Below, piece after piece: positions 1 to 6,727 of a DNA stretch of 12,791 nt (its first letter is position 1; every line of letters starts with the position of its first letter). The position numbers and the translations under genes were made by a program. The notes under the pieces were generated by a model. That model ran no database searches. It saw only the letters and a list, made by a program, of their open reading frames with translations, and was not told where the DNA came from. This DNA comes from Actinomycetota bacterium (GTDB lineage Bacteria > Actinomycetota > Actinomycetes > Actinomycetales > Microbacteriaceae). The stretch covers positions 1 to 12,791 of the forward strand of contig WLFX01000011.1 of assembly GCA_009703545.1 (NCBI GenBank), written 5' to 3'.

Positions 1-1
1 C

Positions 2-268
2 TTCGCTGCCTCTCTCGGGTGGGGAGTCGCATTCGCGGCTCTTCCCGTCGGAATCTGGCAGGGCGTTCTGACGCTCGCAGCCTTCGCCCTCGGCTCTGTC
101 TTGCCCGGAGCATCCATCGCCACCCTCACGGCAACCGGTGGTGTCTTGTTGCTCGGTGTTGGGCTTCGACTGTTGAACCTTCGAGCCGTGTCCGTTGCCG
201 ACATGTTGCCCGCGCTCGTCGTCGCACCCATCCTCACAAGCGTCGTAGCGAGTATCGTCAGCACTTAA
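2..268 (+). CDS. DUF554-type integral membrane protein, 3' end only
   Basis: The last 88 codons of a gene that begins before the window, read in frame from base 2 and ending at a TAA at 266-268. The visible protein is strongly hydrophobic, with at least three membrane-like stretches. Its tail contains TATGGVLLLGVGLRLLNLRA followed by a DMLPAL motif. This Gly/Leu-rich segment followed by an 'LL-N-L...MLPAL' signature is what I know from the C-terminus of the DUF554 (YdfK/YqgA-like) family. Members are predicted multi-pass inner-membrane proteins of about 220-240 residues with no established function. The rest of the gene, its start and its promoter lie outside the window. It is probably not part of the catabolic operon downstream, because 68 bases and a palindrome separate them. 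The family call is from memory of the consensus and is moderately sure; the reading frame is clear. Confidence 0.7.
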   Translation, partial: FAASLGWGVAFAALPVGIWQGVLTLAAFALGSVLPGASIATLTATGGVLLLGVGLRLLNLRAVSVADMLPALVVAPILTSVVASIVST

Positions 269-299
269 CCGACGCCAACGGTGGTAACGTTTGCCTCAT

Positions 300-315
300 T
301 CTGGAACGTTCCAGA
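300..315. promoter_or_regulatory. Perfect 16-bp palindrome, candidate repressor operator for the catabolic operon
   Basis: TCTGGAACGTTCCAGA is fully self-complementary and lies 21 bases before the start codon of the first operon gene, just upstream of its ribosome binding site (GGAGG, 326-330). A short dyad with a central CG flanked by AA/TT is the usual shape of LacI-family operators. A TAACGT hexamer at 285-290 could serve as a -10 box. If it does, the palindrome would cover the start of transcription, a classic repression position. No good -35 box stands at the right distance, so the promoter itself is uncertain. A second, imperfect AACGTT core is at 286-291, 19 bases from the first. The palindrome is seen; its role as an operator is inferred. 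Confidence 0.45.
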
Positions 316-336
316 GACTCATCGCGGAGGCCGTCA

Positions 337-1785
337 ATGAAGGCGCAATCACTGCTCATCGGAGGGCAATGGGTTGACGCCAAAGCCCACGAACGCGAAG
401 ACGTTACTTCCCCATTCAACGGTGAAGTCGTGGGCAATGTTTCCCTTGCTCGACCGGTCGACGCGGAACGAGCAATCGACGCGGCTGTCATCGGTTTTGA
501 GACATGGCGTCGAACTCCCGCCCACGCCCGATTCGCGATTCTGACCAAAGCCGCCGCTCTCGCGGACGAACGCGCCGAGGACATCGCGCAAATAATGTCT
601 CGAGAAAACGGGAAGTCGATTCTTGAAGCGCGAGGCGAAGCCGGTCGATCGGGTGACATCATTCGATTGTCCGCATTCGAGGGTTCACAGTTGTACGGCG
701 ATTCGTTGCCTCTTGATGCGAACAAGGGAACCGGTTTTGACAAGATTGGCTTCACGATTCACCAGCCGGTCGGTGTCATTGTCGCGATTTCGCCATTCAA
801 CTACCCGGCGCTCTTGGTTCTACACAAAATCGCTCCGGCCCTCGCGGCCGGGAACGCCGTCGTTCTCAAGCCGGCGCGCGCAACTCCATTGACCGCGTTA
901 GCCGTAGCCCAGTGTTTCGTCGATGCGGGACTCCCCGATGGCGTGCTCAATGTGATCACGGGCGGCGGTTCCGATGTCGGCGACGCACTAGTTGGCGACC
1001 GTCGCGTTCGCAAGATTTCCTTCACGGGGTCGACGAGCGTTGGCGAGCACATCGCCTCGATCGCGGGTGTGAAGAAATTGTCCCTCGAACTCGGTGCCTC
1101 GGGGCCAGTCATTGTTCTCGATGACGCCGACATCGACGCCGCGACGACCTCCATCGCGCTCGGTGGATACATCAACTCCGGACAGGTCTGCATTTCCGCG
1201 CAGCGCATCATCGTTCACGAGAAGATCGTGGATGACTTCCTTGCGTCACTCACGCCGAAAGTCGAGGCGATTCGAGTCGGCGACCCATTCGGGGACGGAA
1301 TCACCGTCGGCAGCATGATCTCGAGGACCGAAGCTGACCGCGTCACCGGATCCATTCGTGCGGCCGTGTCGGCCGGCGCTCGTCTCGTCACCGGCGGTGA
1401 ACAGGACGGAAGCGTGATTCAGCCGGCGATTGTTGCCGACGTCGACCCCTACTCACCATTTGCACAGGACGAGCTGTTCGGACCTGCTGTGGCCGTCAGC
1501 ACCGCTCGAGACATCCAACACGCCATCGAACTCGCGAACTCCACCGCATACGGGCTCGGCGCGGGTGTCTTCACGAACAACATGTCCAACACAATTCGTG
1601 CCATTCGCGAGATCGAATCCGGCGTCGTCCACGTCAACTGGACCCAATTGTGGCGTGCGGACCTGATGCCCTACGGCGGTTTCAAATCGAGCGGGATCGG
1701 TAAAGAGGGACCGCGGTCGGCAATCGCCGAAATGACCGAAATTAAGACCGTCATCATGCACGGAACTCCCTGGACAAACAACTAA
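337..1785 (+). CDS. NAD(P)-dependent aldehyde dehydrogenase (first gene of the catabolic operon)
   Basis: A complete 482-residue ALDH-superfamily enzyme, which oxidises an aldehyde to the carboxylic acid with NAD(P)+. Visible motifs are the oxyanion-hole Asn in PFNYP (N155), the cofactor-binding Lys in VLKPA (K178), the Rossmann segment SFTGSTSVG (228-236), the general-base Glu in LELGASGP (E251), the catalytic Cys in SGQVCIS (C285) and ELFGP (379-383). The frame is open far upstream to base 19, but that extension overlaps the preceding gene. The ATG at 337 has GGAGG six bases before it and gives the normal family length. The SGQVCISAQR signature and the C-terminal MTEIKTV segment recall lactaldehyde/semialdehyde-type dehydrogenases. 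They do not fit the CoA-acylating methylmalonate-semialdehyde enzyme IolA, which I recall having GQRCM at the active site. It probably oxidises the aldehyde released by the aldolase two genes downstream. The substrate is not known. Confidence 0.9.
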   Translation: MKAQSLLIGGQWVDAKAHEREDVTSPFNGEVVGNVSLARPVDAERAIDAAVIGFETWRRTPAHARFAILTKAAALADERAEDIAQIMSRENGKSILEARGEAGRSGDIIRLSAFEGSQLYGDSLPLDANKGTGFDKIGFTIHQPVGVIVAISPFNYPALLVLHKIAPALAAGNAVVLKPARATPLTALAVAQCFVDAGLPDGVLNVITGGGSDVGDALVGDRRVRKISFTGSTSVGEHIASIAGVKKLSLELGASGPVIVLDDADIDAATTSIALGGYINSGQVCISAQRIIVHEKIVDDFLASLTPKVEAIRVGDPFGDGITVGSMISRTEADRVTGSIRAAVSAGARLVTGGEQDGSVIQPAIVADVDPYSPFAQDELFGPAVAVSTARDIQHAIELANSTAYGLGAGVFTNNMSNTIRAIREIESGVVHVNWTQLWRADLMPYGGFKSSGIGKEGPRSAIAEMTEIKTVIMHGTPWTNN

Positions 1786-1794
1786 GGACACCCC

Positions 1795-3753
1795 ATGACA
1801 CACTCCGGAAAAACCATTCGACTGACCGTTGCCCAAGCGCTCGTCAAATACATCGCGGCGCAATATTCCGTTGCCGACGGCGTTCGCGAGCGGTTCATCC
1901 CCGCCGCATTTGGGATTTTCGGGCACGGAAACGTTGCCGGTCTTGGGCAGGCGCTCGACGAATTCAACGATGAACTCCCCTTTATCCAGGGTCGAAACGA
2001 ACAGGCTCTTGCTCACGCCGCCATCGCTTTTGCAAAAGCAAAACGGCGTCGCCAAGCGCTCGCCGTGACGGCATCGATTGGGCCGGGCGCACTGAATATG
2101 GTGACCGCCGCCGGACTCGCGACGGTCAACAGACTCCCGGTCCTGTTGCTCCCCGGGGACACCTACGCCACCCGACGCCAAGGTCCCGTTCTGCAGCAGC
2201 TCGAAGACCCCAGCGCGCCCGACATCACGGCGAACGACGCATTCCGCCCCGTCTCGCGTTTCTTCGACCGGATCACGCGGCCCGAGCAACTCCTAACCGC
2301 ACTGCCGCAGGCGTTCCGTGTGCTCGCGAACCCCGTCGAAACCGGCGCCGTCGTCATCGCGCTTCCGCAAGACATTCAGTCACACGCTCACGACTACCCC
2401 GTCGAATTCTTTGAGCCGCACGACTGGAAGATCCGTCGCCCGCAGCCCGACGCAGATGACGTGCGCGCGGTCGCAGAAATTCTGCGCTCGGCGACCAAAC
2501 CGCTCATCATCGCCGGTGGTGGAATCATTTACTCGGGTGCGACACCCGAACTCGAAGCACTGGCGAACGCGACGGGCATTCCCGTTGCCGAGACATTCGG
2601 TGGCAAGGGCGCAATTCAGAATCCAGGGTCCTGGCACATCTGGGGTATCGGACTAGAAGGTTCCCCCGAAACGAACCGACTGGTCGAGCAGGCCGACGTC
2701 ATTCTGCACGTCGGTACGCGCTTGACTGATTTTGCGACCGCGTCACAGTCGCTGTTCCAGAACCCCAACGTCCGCTTCGTGAGCCTCAACGTCAGCGAAT
2801 TCGACGGAGTGAAGCAGGGAGCCGCCACGATTGTCGCGGACGCCAAGGTTGGGCTCGCTGCGCTAACGGCCGAAGTTGCGGGTTATCAGGTTCCGGGTGA
2901 ATGGACCGCGGAAATCGCCAAACGCCAGTCGCGCTGGGTCGCGATGCGTGCCGCCGCGATCGATCCCGACGTGTTATTCCCGAAGACCACGGAACACGAC
3001 CCCGACGGGACGGACGCGATCATTACACAGGGGCAAATGCTCGGTGTCATGCAAGAACACGCTCGAGCCGGTGACATCCTCATCGCGGGAGCTGGCGGTC
3101 CTCCCGGCGACGTCCAGAAGGTGTGGGACGCGACGAACGGGCGCTTCGCTCATCTCGAGTTCGGTTTCTCGTGCATGGGGTACGAACTGCCCGCCGCGAT
3201 CGGCGTTCGATTCGCCGAGCCCGATCCCGCTCACCGCGTCATGACGTTCATCGGTGACGGAACGTTCCTCATGGCTCCCACGGAACTCGTCACGGCGGCA
3301 CAAGAAGGCCTCCCGTTGACGATCGTCATCTCCGAGAACCACGGGTATCAGGTCATCCGGCGACTCCAGATGTGGCGCGTCGGCCACCACTACGGCAACG
3401 AATTCCGCTATCGCGACCCGGCGAAGAACGTTGTCAACCAGGTCGAATCAAAGAACAACGCTGGTCGCCTCGAGGGCGGATACCTCGACGTCGACCTCGT
3501 GTCGGTCGCCCAGGGACTCGGCGCTCACGCCCTTCGTGTTCGAACCGCTGACGAGTTCCGCGCCGCGCTCAACGACACCCGCGACAATGCCGGTCCCGTG
3601 GTCATCGTCGTCGCCACCATCCCCCACGCCAACCTGCCCGGTTCAGACGTCTGGTGGGATGTGGCACCCGCTGAGGTGTCGGACCAACCGTGGCTTGCCG
3701 CCGTCCGCAAGGACTATGCGGCGGGGATTGCCAACCAGCGTTGGCACGGATAG
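1795..3753 (+). CDS. iolD: IolD-like thiamine-diphosphate-dependent acylhydrolase (trihydroxycyclohexane-1,2-dione hydrolase family)
   Basis: A 652-residue TPP enzyme with the three domains of the acetolactate-synthase superfamily. The N-terminal pyrimidine domain covers about 1-200, with IFGHGNV at 41-47 and the cofactor-activating Glu in GRNEQ (E69). A central domain follows at about 220-360. The C-terminal pyrophosphate domain is at about 420-620, with GDG at 487-489 and the metal-ligand Asn N515. The opening IRLTVAQALVKYI, the FGHGNVxGLGQAL motif, PVLQQLE and RITRPEQL match IolD as I remember it. IolD hydrolyses the ring of 3D-(3,5/4)-trihydroxycyclohexane-1,2-dione to 5-deoxyglucuronate in myo-inositol breakdown. 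The start ATG is six bases after AAGGA, which overlaps the stop of the preceding gene. Two things are odd: the active-site strand reads NHGYQVIRRLQ where canonical IolD has NxGFGCINNLQ, and about 10-15 extra residues follow EFRYRDP (537-543). No iolB, iolC or iolE is nearby, so a related but different cyclic diketone may be the substrate. Confidence 0.85.
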   Translation: MTHSGKTIRLTVAQALVKYIAAQYSVADGVRERFIPAAFGIFGHGNVAGLGQALDEFNDELPFIQGRNEQALAHAAIAFAKAKRRRQALAVTASIGPGALNMVTAAGLATVNRLPVLLLPGDTYATRRQGPVLQQLEDPSAPDITANDAFRPVSRFFDRITRPEQLLTALPQAFRVLANPVETGAVVIALPQDIQSHAHDYPVEFFEPHDWKIRRPQPDADDVRAVAEILRSATKPLIIAGGGIIYSGATPELEALANATGIPVAETFGGKGAIQNPGSWHIWGIGLEGSPETNRLVEQADVILHVGTRLTDFATASQSLFQNPNVRFVSLNVSEFDGVKQGAATIVADAKVGLAALTAEVAGYQVPGEWTAEIAKRQSRWVAMRAAAIDPDVLFPKTTEHDPDGTDAIITQGQMLGVMQEHARAGDILIAGAGGPPGDVQKVWDATNGRFAHLEFGFSCMGYELPAAIGVRFAEPDPAHRVMTFIGDGTFLMAPTELVTAAQEGLPLTIVISENHGYQVIRRLQMWRVGHHYGNEFRYRDPAKNVVNQVESKNNAGRLEGGYLDVDLVSVAQGLGAHALRVRTADEFRAALNDTRDNAGPVVIVVATIPHANLPGSDVWWDVAPAEVSDQPWLAAVRKDYAAGIANQRWHG

Positions 3754-3757
3754 CCGC

Positions 3758-4534
3758 ATGACGACACCGCTGAACCACGGACGACTTCGCGAGCGCCTGC
3801 ACGGTCCCGACGTGACCGTCGGTGTTTTTGCGGGGCTGGGCTCTGTCCTCGCCGCCGAGGTCGCCGCCGCGAGCGGAGTCGACTGGATACTCGTGGATTG
3901 CGAACACGGTGCGTCGGGCGATGACATCGTGTCGCCAATCGTCGCGGCAACTGGCGCGTACGGCGTACCGACTCTGGTTCGGGCGGAATCCGGCGAGCGA
4001 ATCCGTATCGGTCGAGCTTTGGACGCGGGAGCGGCCGGTGTGATGATTCCCCGCCTGACAAGCGCTGATGAGGTCCGCGCTGCCGTCAGCCATTTCTTTT
4101 ATCCGCCGCGCGGAGACCGTGGTGTCGCCACCTACAACCGGGCAAACCAGTGGGGGGCCGAAATATCGGCACTCGACGGCGCCGTGCATGCGTGCGCGAT
4201 GATACAGATTGAAACCCGTGGCGCGCTCGCTGACGTCGACGAGATTGCGTCGATTGACGGTGTCGACATGCTCTTTGTCGGCCCACTAGACCTCAGCTAT
4301 TCCCTCGGAATTCCCCGACAATACGACCACCCCGACTTTCTCGCCGCGCTCGATTCGGTGCTCGTCGCTGCGAATCGCGCCGGGATTGCCGCCGGGATCC
4401 TCGCCCCCGACGCCGAGACCGCGCGGCGGCACATCGACCGGGGCTTTCGTTTCATCGCCGTGTCGTCCGACTCCGTCCTCTTGTCCGCCGCAATTCGCCA
4501 GAACGTCACCGCCCTGAAAGGAAACACCCCATGA
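3758..4534 (+). CDS. HpcH/HpaI-family class II (metal-dependent) aldolase
   Basis: A 258-residue protein of the size and fold of HpaI, GarL and RhmA. These enzymes cleave 2-keto-3-deoxy or 4-hydroxy-2-keto acids into pyruvate and an aldehyde. Visible residues are the catalytic His in VDCEHG (H50), the substrate-carboxylate Arg in LVRAES (R74), the pyruvate-loop segment GVMIPRL (94-100), and two metal ligands: the Glu in IQIETRGAL (E152) and the Asp in FVGPLDLSYSLG (D178). The ATG is four bases after the stop of the preceding gene with only a weak GGA before it, so translation is probably coupled. The frame stays open upstream into the previous gene, but MTTPLNHGRLRERL is the normal family beginning. 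In the operon it would split a product of the IolD-like step and hand an aldehyde to the first gene's dehydrogenase. The aldehyde partner cannot be told from the sequence. Citrate-lyase-beta-like members of the superfamily are longer and less likely. Confidence 0.88.
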   Translation: MTTPLNHGRLRERLHGPDVTVGVFAGLGSVLAAEVAAASGVDWILVDCEHGASGDDIVSPIVAATGAYGVPTLVRAESGERIRIGRALDAGAAGVMIPRLTSADEVRAAVSHFFYPPRGDRGVATYNRANQWGAEISALDGAVHACAMIQIETRGALADVDEIASIDGVDMLFVGPLDLSYSLGIPRQYDHPDFLAALDSVLVAANRAGIAAGILAPDAETARRHIDRGFRFIAVSSDSVLLSAAIRQNVTALKGNTP

Positions 4535-5745
4535 CCGCCTTTCCCCGCACCGAAATAGGCGTCGGACTAATCAGTGTCGGTTGGATGGGCAAGGTTCACA
4601 GTCGCGCCTACAGCGCCGTTCCGGTCGTGTATCCCGAACTGGGCATCATCCCCAAACTCATCATCGCTGCGGACACCGAGCCGTCGCGCGCCGAGTACGC
4701 GAAGGATGTTCTCGGCTATGCCGAATCGACCCTTGACTATCGCGAGGTGCTCGCACACCCCGACGTCGACGTTGTGTCAATTTGTGCGCCCAATTTCCTC
4801 CACGCGGAAATCGGCATCGCGGCAGCGAAAGCGGGCAAAGCATTTTGGATTGAGAAGCCCGTCGGACGTGGAGTTGAGGAAACGCGTGCCATCGAAGACG
4901 CCGCGAACGACGCTGGCGTTGTGTCGAGCATCGGATTCAACTATCGCCATGCCCCTGCCATCGAAAAGGCCAAGCAGATGATCGCCGACGGCACGCTCGG
5001 TCGCATCACCAACATTCGCGGAACATTCTTTGCCGACTATTCCTCTGAACCTAACGGAGCTCTGTCGTGGCGTTTCACTCGAGCCCTCGCGGGAAGTGGG
5101 GTTCTGGGTGATCTCATGGGACACCTCGTCGACCTCATGCAGTACATCGTCGGTCCGATTTCGGACGTTTCGGCGCTCACGTCAACGATTCACACACAGC
5201 GCCCCATCCAACAAATGGGCAAGGGCACACACTTCGATGTCATCGAAGGCGGCGAGATGGGGGACGTCGAAAACGAAGACTACGCGGCACTGCTCGTCCG
5301 ATTTGCGGAAAACGCCGTTGCAGCGGGGGCGGTCGGAACCCTCGAGGCATCGCGCGTCGCTGTCGGACCGCGCGCGGCCTATAACATCGAAATTTACGGG
5401 ACCGAGGGTTCGCTCAAATGGGATTTCGAGAAAATGAACGAGTTTGAGGTGGCCATCGGTCGTTCCGGCGACCTTCTCGGTTATCAGCGGGTGATGGCGG
5501 GGCCGAATTTCGGCGACTTCGCCCACTTCCAACCCGGCGCGGGAACAGGCATGGGGTTCGACGACCTGAAAGTTGTCGAAGTCAGGAAATTCCTCGAATC
5601 CTATATCGGGACGAGACACGTCAATTCGAACATTCATGACGCCGTTGCGGCCGCTCAGGTAATCGATGCGGCAGAACGTTCGGCCGAGAGCGGTGAGTGG
5701 ATTCACCTCAATGCGGTTGCTGGTGTCACCGCCGCGATTCGTTAG
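4531..5745 (+). CDS. Gfo/Idh/MocA-family NAD(P)-dependent oxidoreductase
   Basis: A complete 404-residue protein with the two-domain layout of inositol and glucose-fructose oxidoreductases. The Rossmann domain covers about 8-130, with the nucleotide loop GLISVGWMGKVH (12-23), VDVVSICAPN and the hallmark EKP (108-110). The C-terminal alpha/beta substrate domain contains GFNYRHAP (135-142) and the GDLMGH segment, whose D194 and H198 sit at the usual catalytic positions. Members oxidise a hydroxyl of a sugar or cyclitol to a ketone, or catalyse the reverse. The start codon overlaps the stop of the aldolase gene (ATGA) and has AAAGGAAA at 4517-4524. The first Gly of the usual GxGxxG is Ser here (SVGWMG), which may be a subfamily trait. 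Inositol dehydrogenase IolG is shorter, around 340 residues, so I do not call it iolG. In this operon it probably makes the keto intermediate that feeds the IolD-like enzyme. Confidence 0.88.
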   Translation: MTAFPRTEIGVGLISVGWMGKVHSRAYSAVPVVYPELGIIPKLIIAADTEPSRAEYAKDVLGYAESTLDYREVLAHPDVDVVSICAPNFLHAEIGIAAAKAGKAFWIEKPVGRGVEETRAIEDAANDAGVVSSIGFNYRHAPAIEKAKQMIADGTLGRITNIRGTFFADYSSEPNGALSWRFTRALAGSGVLGDLMGHLVDLMQYIVGPISDVSALTSTIHTQRPIQQMGKGTHFDVIEGGEMGDVENEDYAALLVRFAENAVAAGAVGTLEASRVAVGPRAAYNIEIYGTEGSLKWDFEKMNEFEVAIGRSGDLLGYQRVMAGPNFGDFAHFQPGAGTGMGFDDLKVVEVRKFLESYIGTRHVNSNIHDAVAAAQVIDAAERSAESGEWIHLNAVAGVTAAIR

Positions 5746-5752
5746 GAGCCCC

Positions 5753-6664
5753 ATGTCCGTCGTTGTCGCATTGGGTCCGGTCGACCGACCGATTGTCGAA
5801 AAACACCTTGGAGTTGACCACGTCCTCGTGTCGGACCCATCCGCTGCCGACCTGGCTGTTGCGGAAGGTGCGATTGTTCGTGGCAACGTGACCGTTGACC
5901 GAGCCTTGTTCGATTCCATGCCCCAACTTCGCGTACTCGCCCGAACCGGGGTTGGTACTGAACGTGTCGACCTCGATGTCGCACGGGAACGCTCCATCTC
6001 TGTTGTCATCACCCCGGGAAGTAACACCAACGCTGTGGCGGAAGGGGCGTTGGCTATGATGCTCCACCTCTCGAAACGACTTTCCCAACTCACGAACCTG
6101 GTGCGCGACGGCCGATGGTCAGAACGCGACAGTCTTCCGCTGGGGGATATCGACGGATCGACCGTGGGAATCGTTGGTTGGGGTCGAATTGGTCAGCGCC
6201 TCGGCGCAATCACCACGGCCCTCGGTGCGACGGTTCGCGCATTCGATCCGGTCGCACCAATCCCAACCGACATCCGTTGCGATTCCCTGGGCGAACTACT
6301 CGCGGTCAGTGATTTTGTGTCACTGCACGCACCCCTCATCGACTCCACCCGCCATATGATCAACGATGAATCACTCACGCACCTGAAGCCCGGTGCGATC
6401 CTCATCAATTGCGCACGGGGGCCGCTCATGGACCTCGACGCCGTGCATCGTTCACTGGTTGCTGGACGCCTTGCCGGGGTCGGTCTCGACGTGTTCGATG
6501 AGGAACCCGCGTCGATTCACCCGATCATGAGCGACCCACGCGTTGTCCTTACCCCACACGTCATGGGTCTCACTCAAACCGCAGCGGCACAAACGTTTAC
6601 CGACGCTGCCGACGGGATTTGTGCGGTTCTTCGTGGGGAAGCTCCCGCGGCAACCGCGTTCTAA
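5753..6664 (+). CDS. D-isomer-specific 2-hydroxyacid dehydrogenase
   Basis: A complete 303-residue NAD(P)-dependent dehydrogenase of the D-2-hydroxyacid family, which interconverts 2-hydroxy acids and 2-keto acids. The N-terminal substrate domain includes the RTGVGTERVDL segment (64-74). The nucleotide domain opens with GIVGWGRIGQRLG (139-151; GxGxxG at 142-147). The catalytic triad is intact: Arg in NCARGPLMD (R222), Glu in DVFDEEP (E251) and His in LTPHV (H269). There is no ACT or other regulatory domain, so it is not long-form SerA; the length fits hydroxypyruvate/glyoxylate reductases and phosphoglycerate-dehydrogenase-like catabolic members. The ATG lies four bases after AGGAG, which overlaps the previous stop. 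The frame is open 29 codons further upstream, but that would overlap the previous gene. It is last in the operon and probably acts on a 2-keto or 2-hydroxy acid from the pathway. The substrate is not determinable. Confidence 0.9.
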   Translation: MSVVVALGPVDRPIVEKHLGVDHVLVSDPSAADLAVAEGAIVRGNVTVDRALFDSMPQLRVLARTGVGTERVDLDVARERSISVVITPGSNTNAVAEGALAMMLHLSKRLSQLTNLVRDGRWSERDSLPLGDIDGSTVGIVGWGRIGQRLGAITTALGATVRAFDPVAPIPTDIRCDSLGELLAVSDFVSLHAPLIDSTRHMINDESLTHLKPGAILINCARGPLMDLDAVHRSLVAGRLAGVGLDVFDEEPASIHPIMSDPRVVLTPHVMGLTQTAAAQTFTDAADGICAVLRGEAPAATAF

Positions 6665-6683
6665 AATAGACGCCGTCAACGAA

Positions 6684-6711
6684 CGAGACCCCCGATTTCT
6701 CGGAGGCCTCG
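6684..6711 (-). terminator. Hairpin terminator between convergent genes, better formed on the minus strand
   Basis: The 63-base gap between the dehydrogenase stop (6664) and the permease stop (6728) holds a long dyad. Read on the minus strand it forms a 12-bp stem, ten Watson-Crick pairs and two G-U wobbles, closed by a GAAA tetraloop, starting 17 bases after the permease stop. On the plus strand the two wobbles become A-C and C-A mismatches, and the stem breaks into 4+2+4 pairs. No clear T-run follows in either direction, as is common for actinobacterial hairpin terminators. It is therefore most likely the permease terminator, with weaker action for the catabolic operon. Confidence 0.6.
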
Positions 6712-6727
6712 AACGGTAACAGTCGTC

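Noticed and set aside
19..336. In-frame N-terminal extension of the aldehyde dehydrogenase back to base 19
   Set aside because: It overlaps the DUF554 coding region in another frame and is unlike ALDH proteins. The ATG at 337 has a good GGAGG and gives the normal length.
337..1785. Aldehyde dehydrogenase as IolA/MmsA (methylmalonate-semialdehyde dehydrogenase), suggested by the IolD-like neighbour
   Set aside because: The active-site segment SGQVCIS and the C-terminal signature belong to other ALDH groups; I recall GQRCM for MmsA/IolA.
3259..3268. GGAACGTTCC, a second copy of the operator-like core
   Set aside because: It lies inside the coding sequence for the conserved GDGTFL motif of the IolD-like enzyme and is shorter than the leader palindrome, so coincidence is likely.
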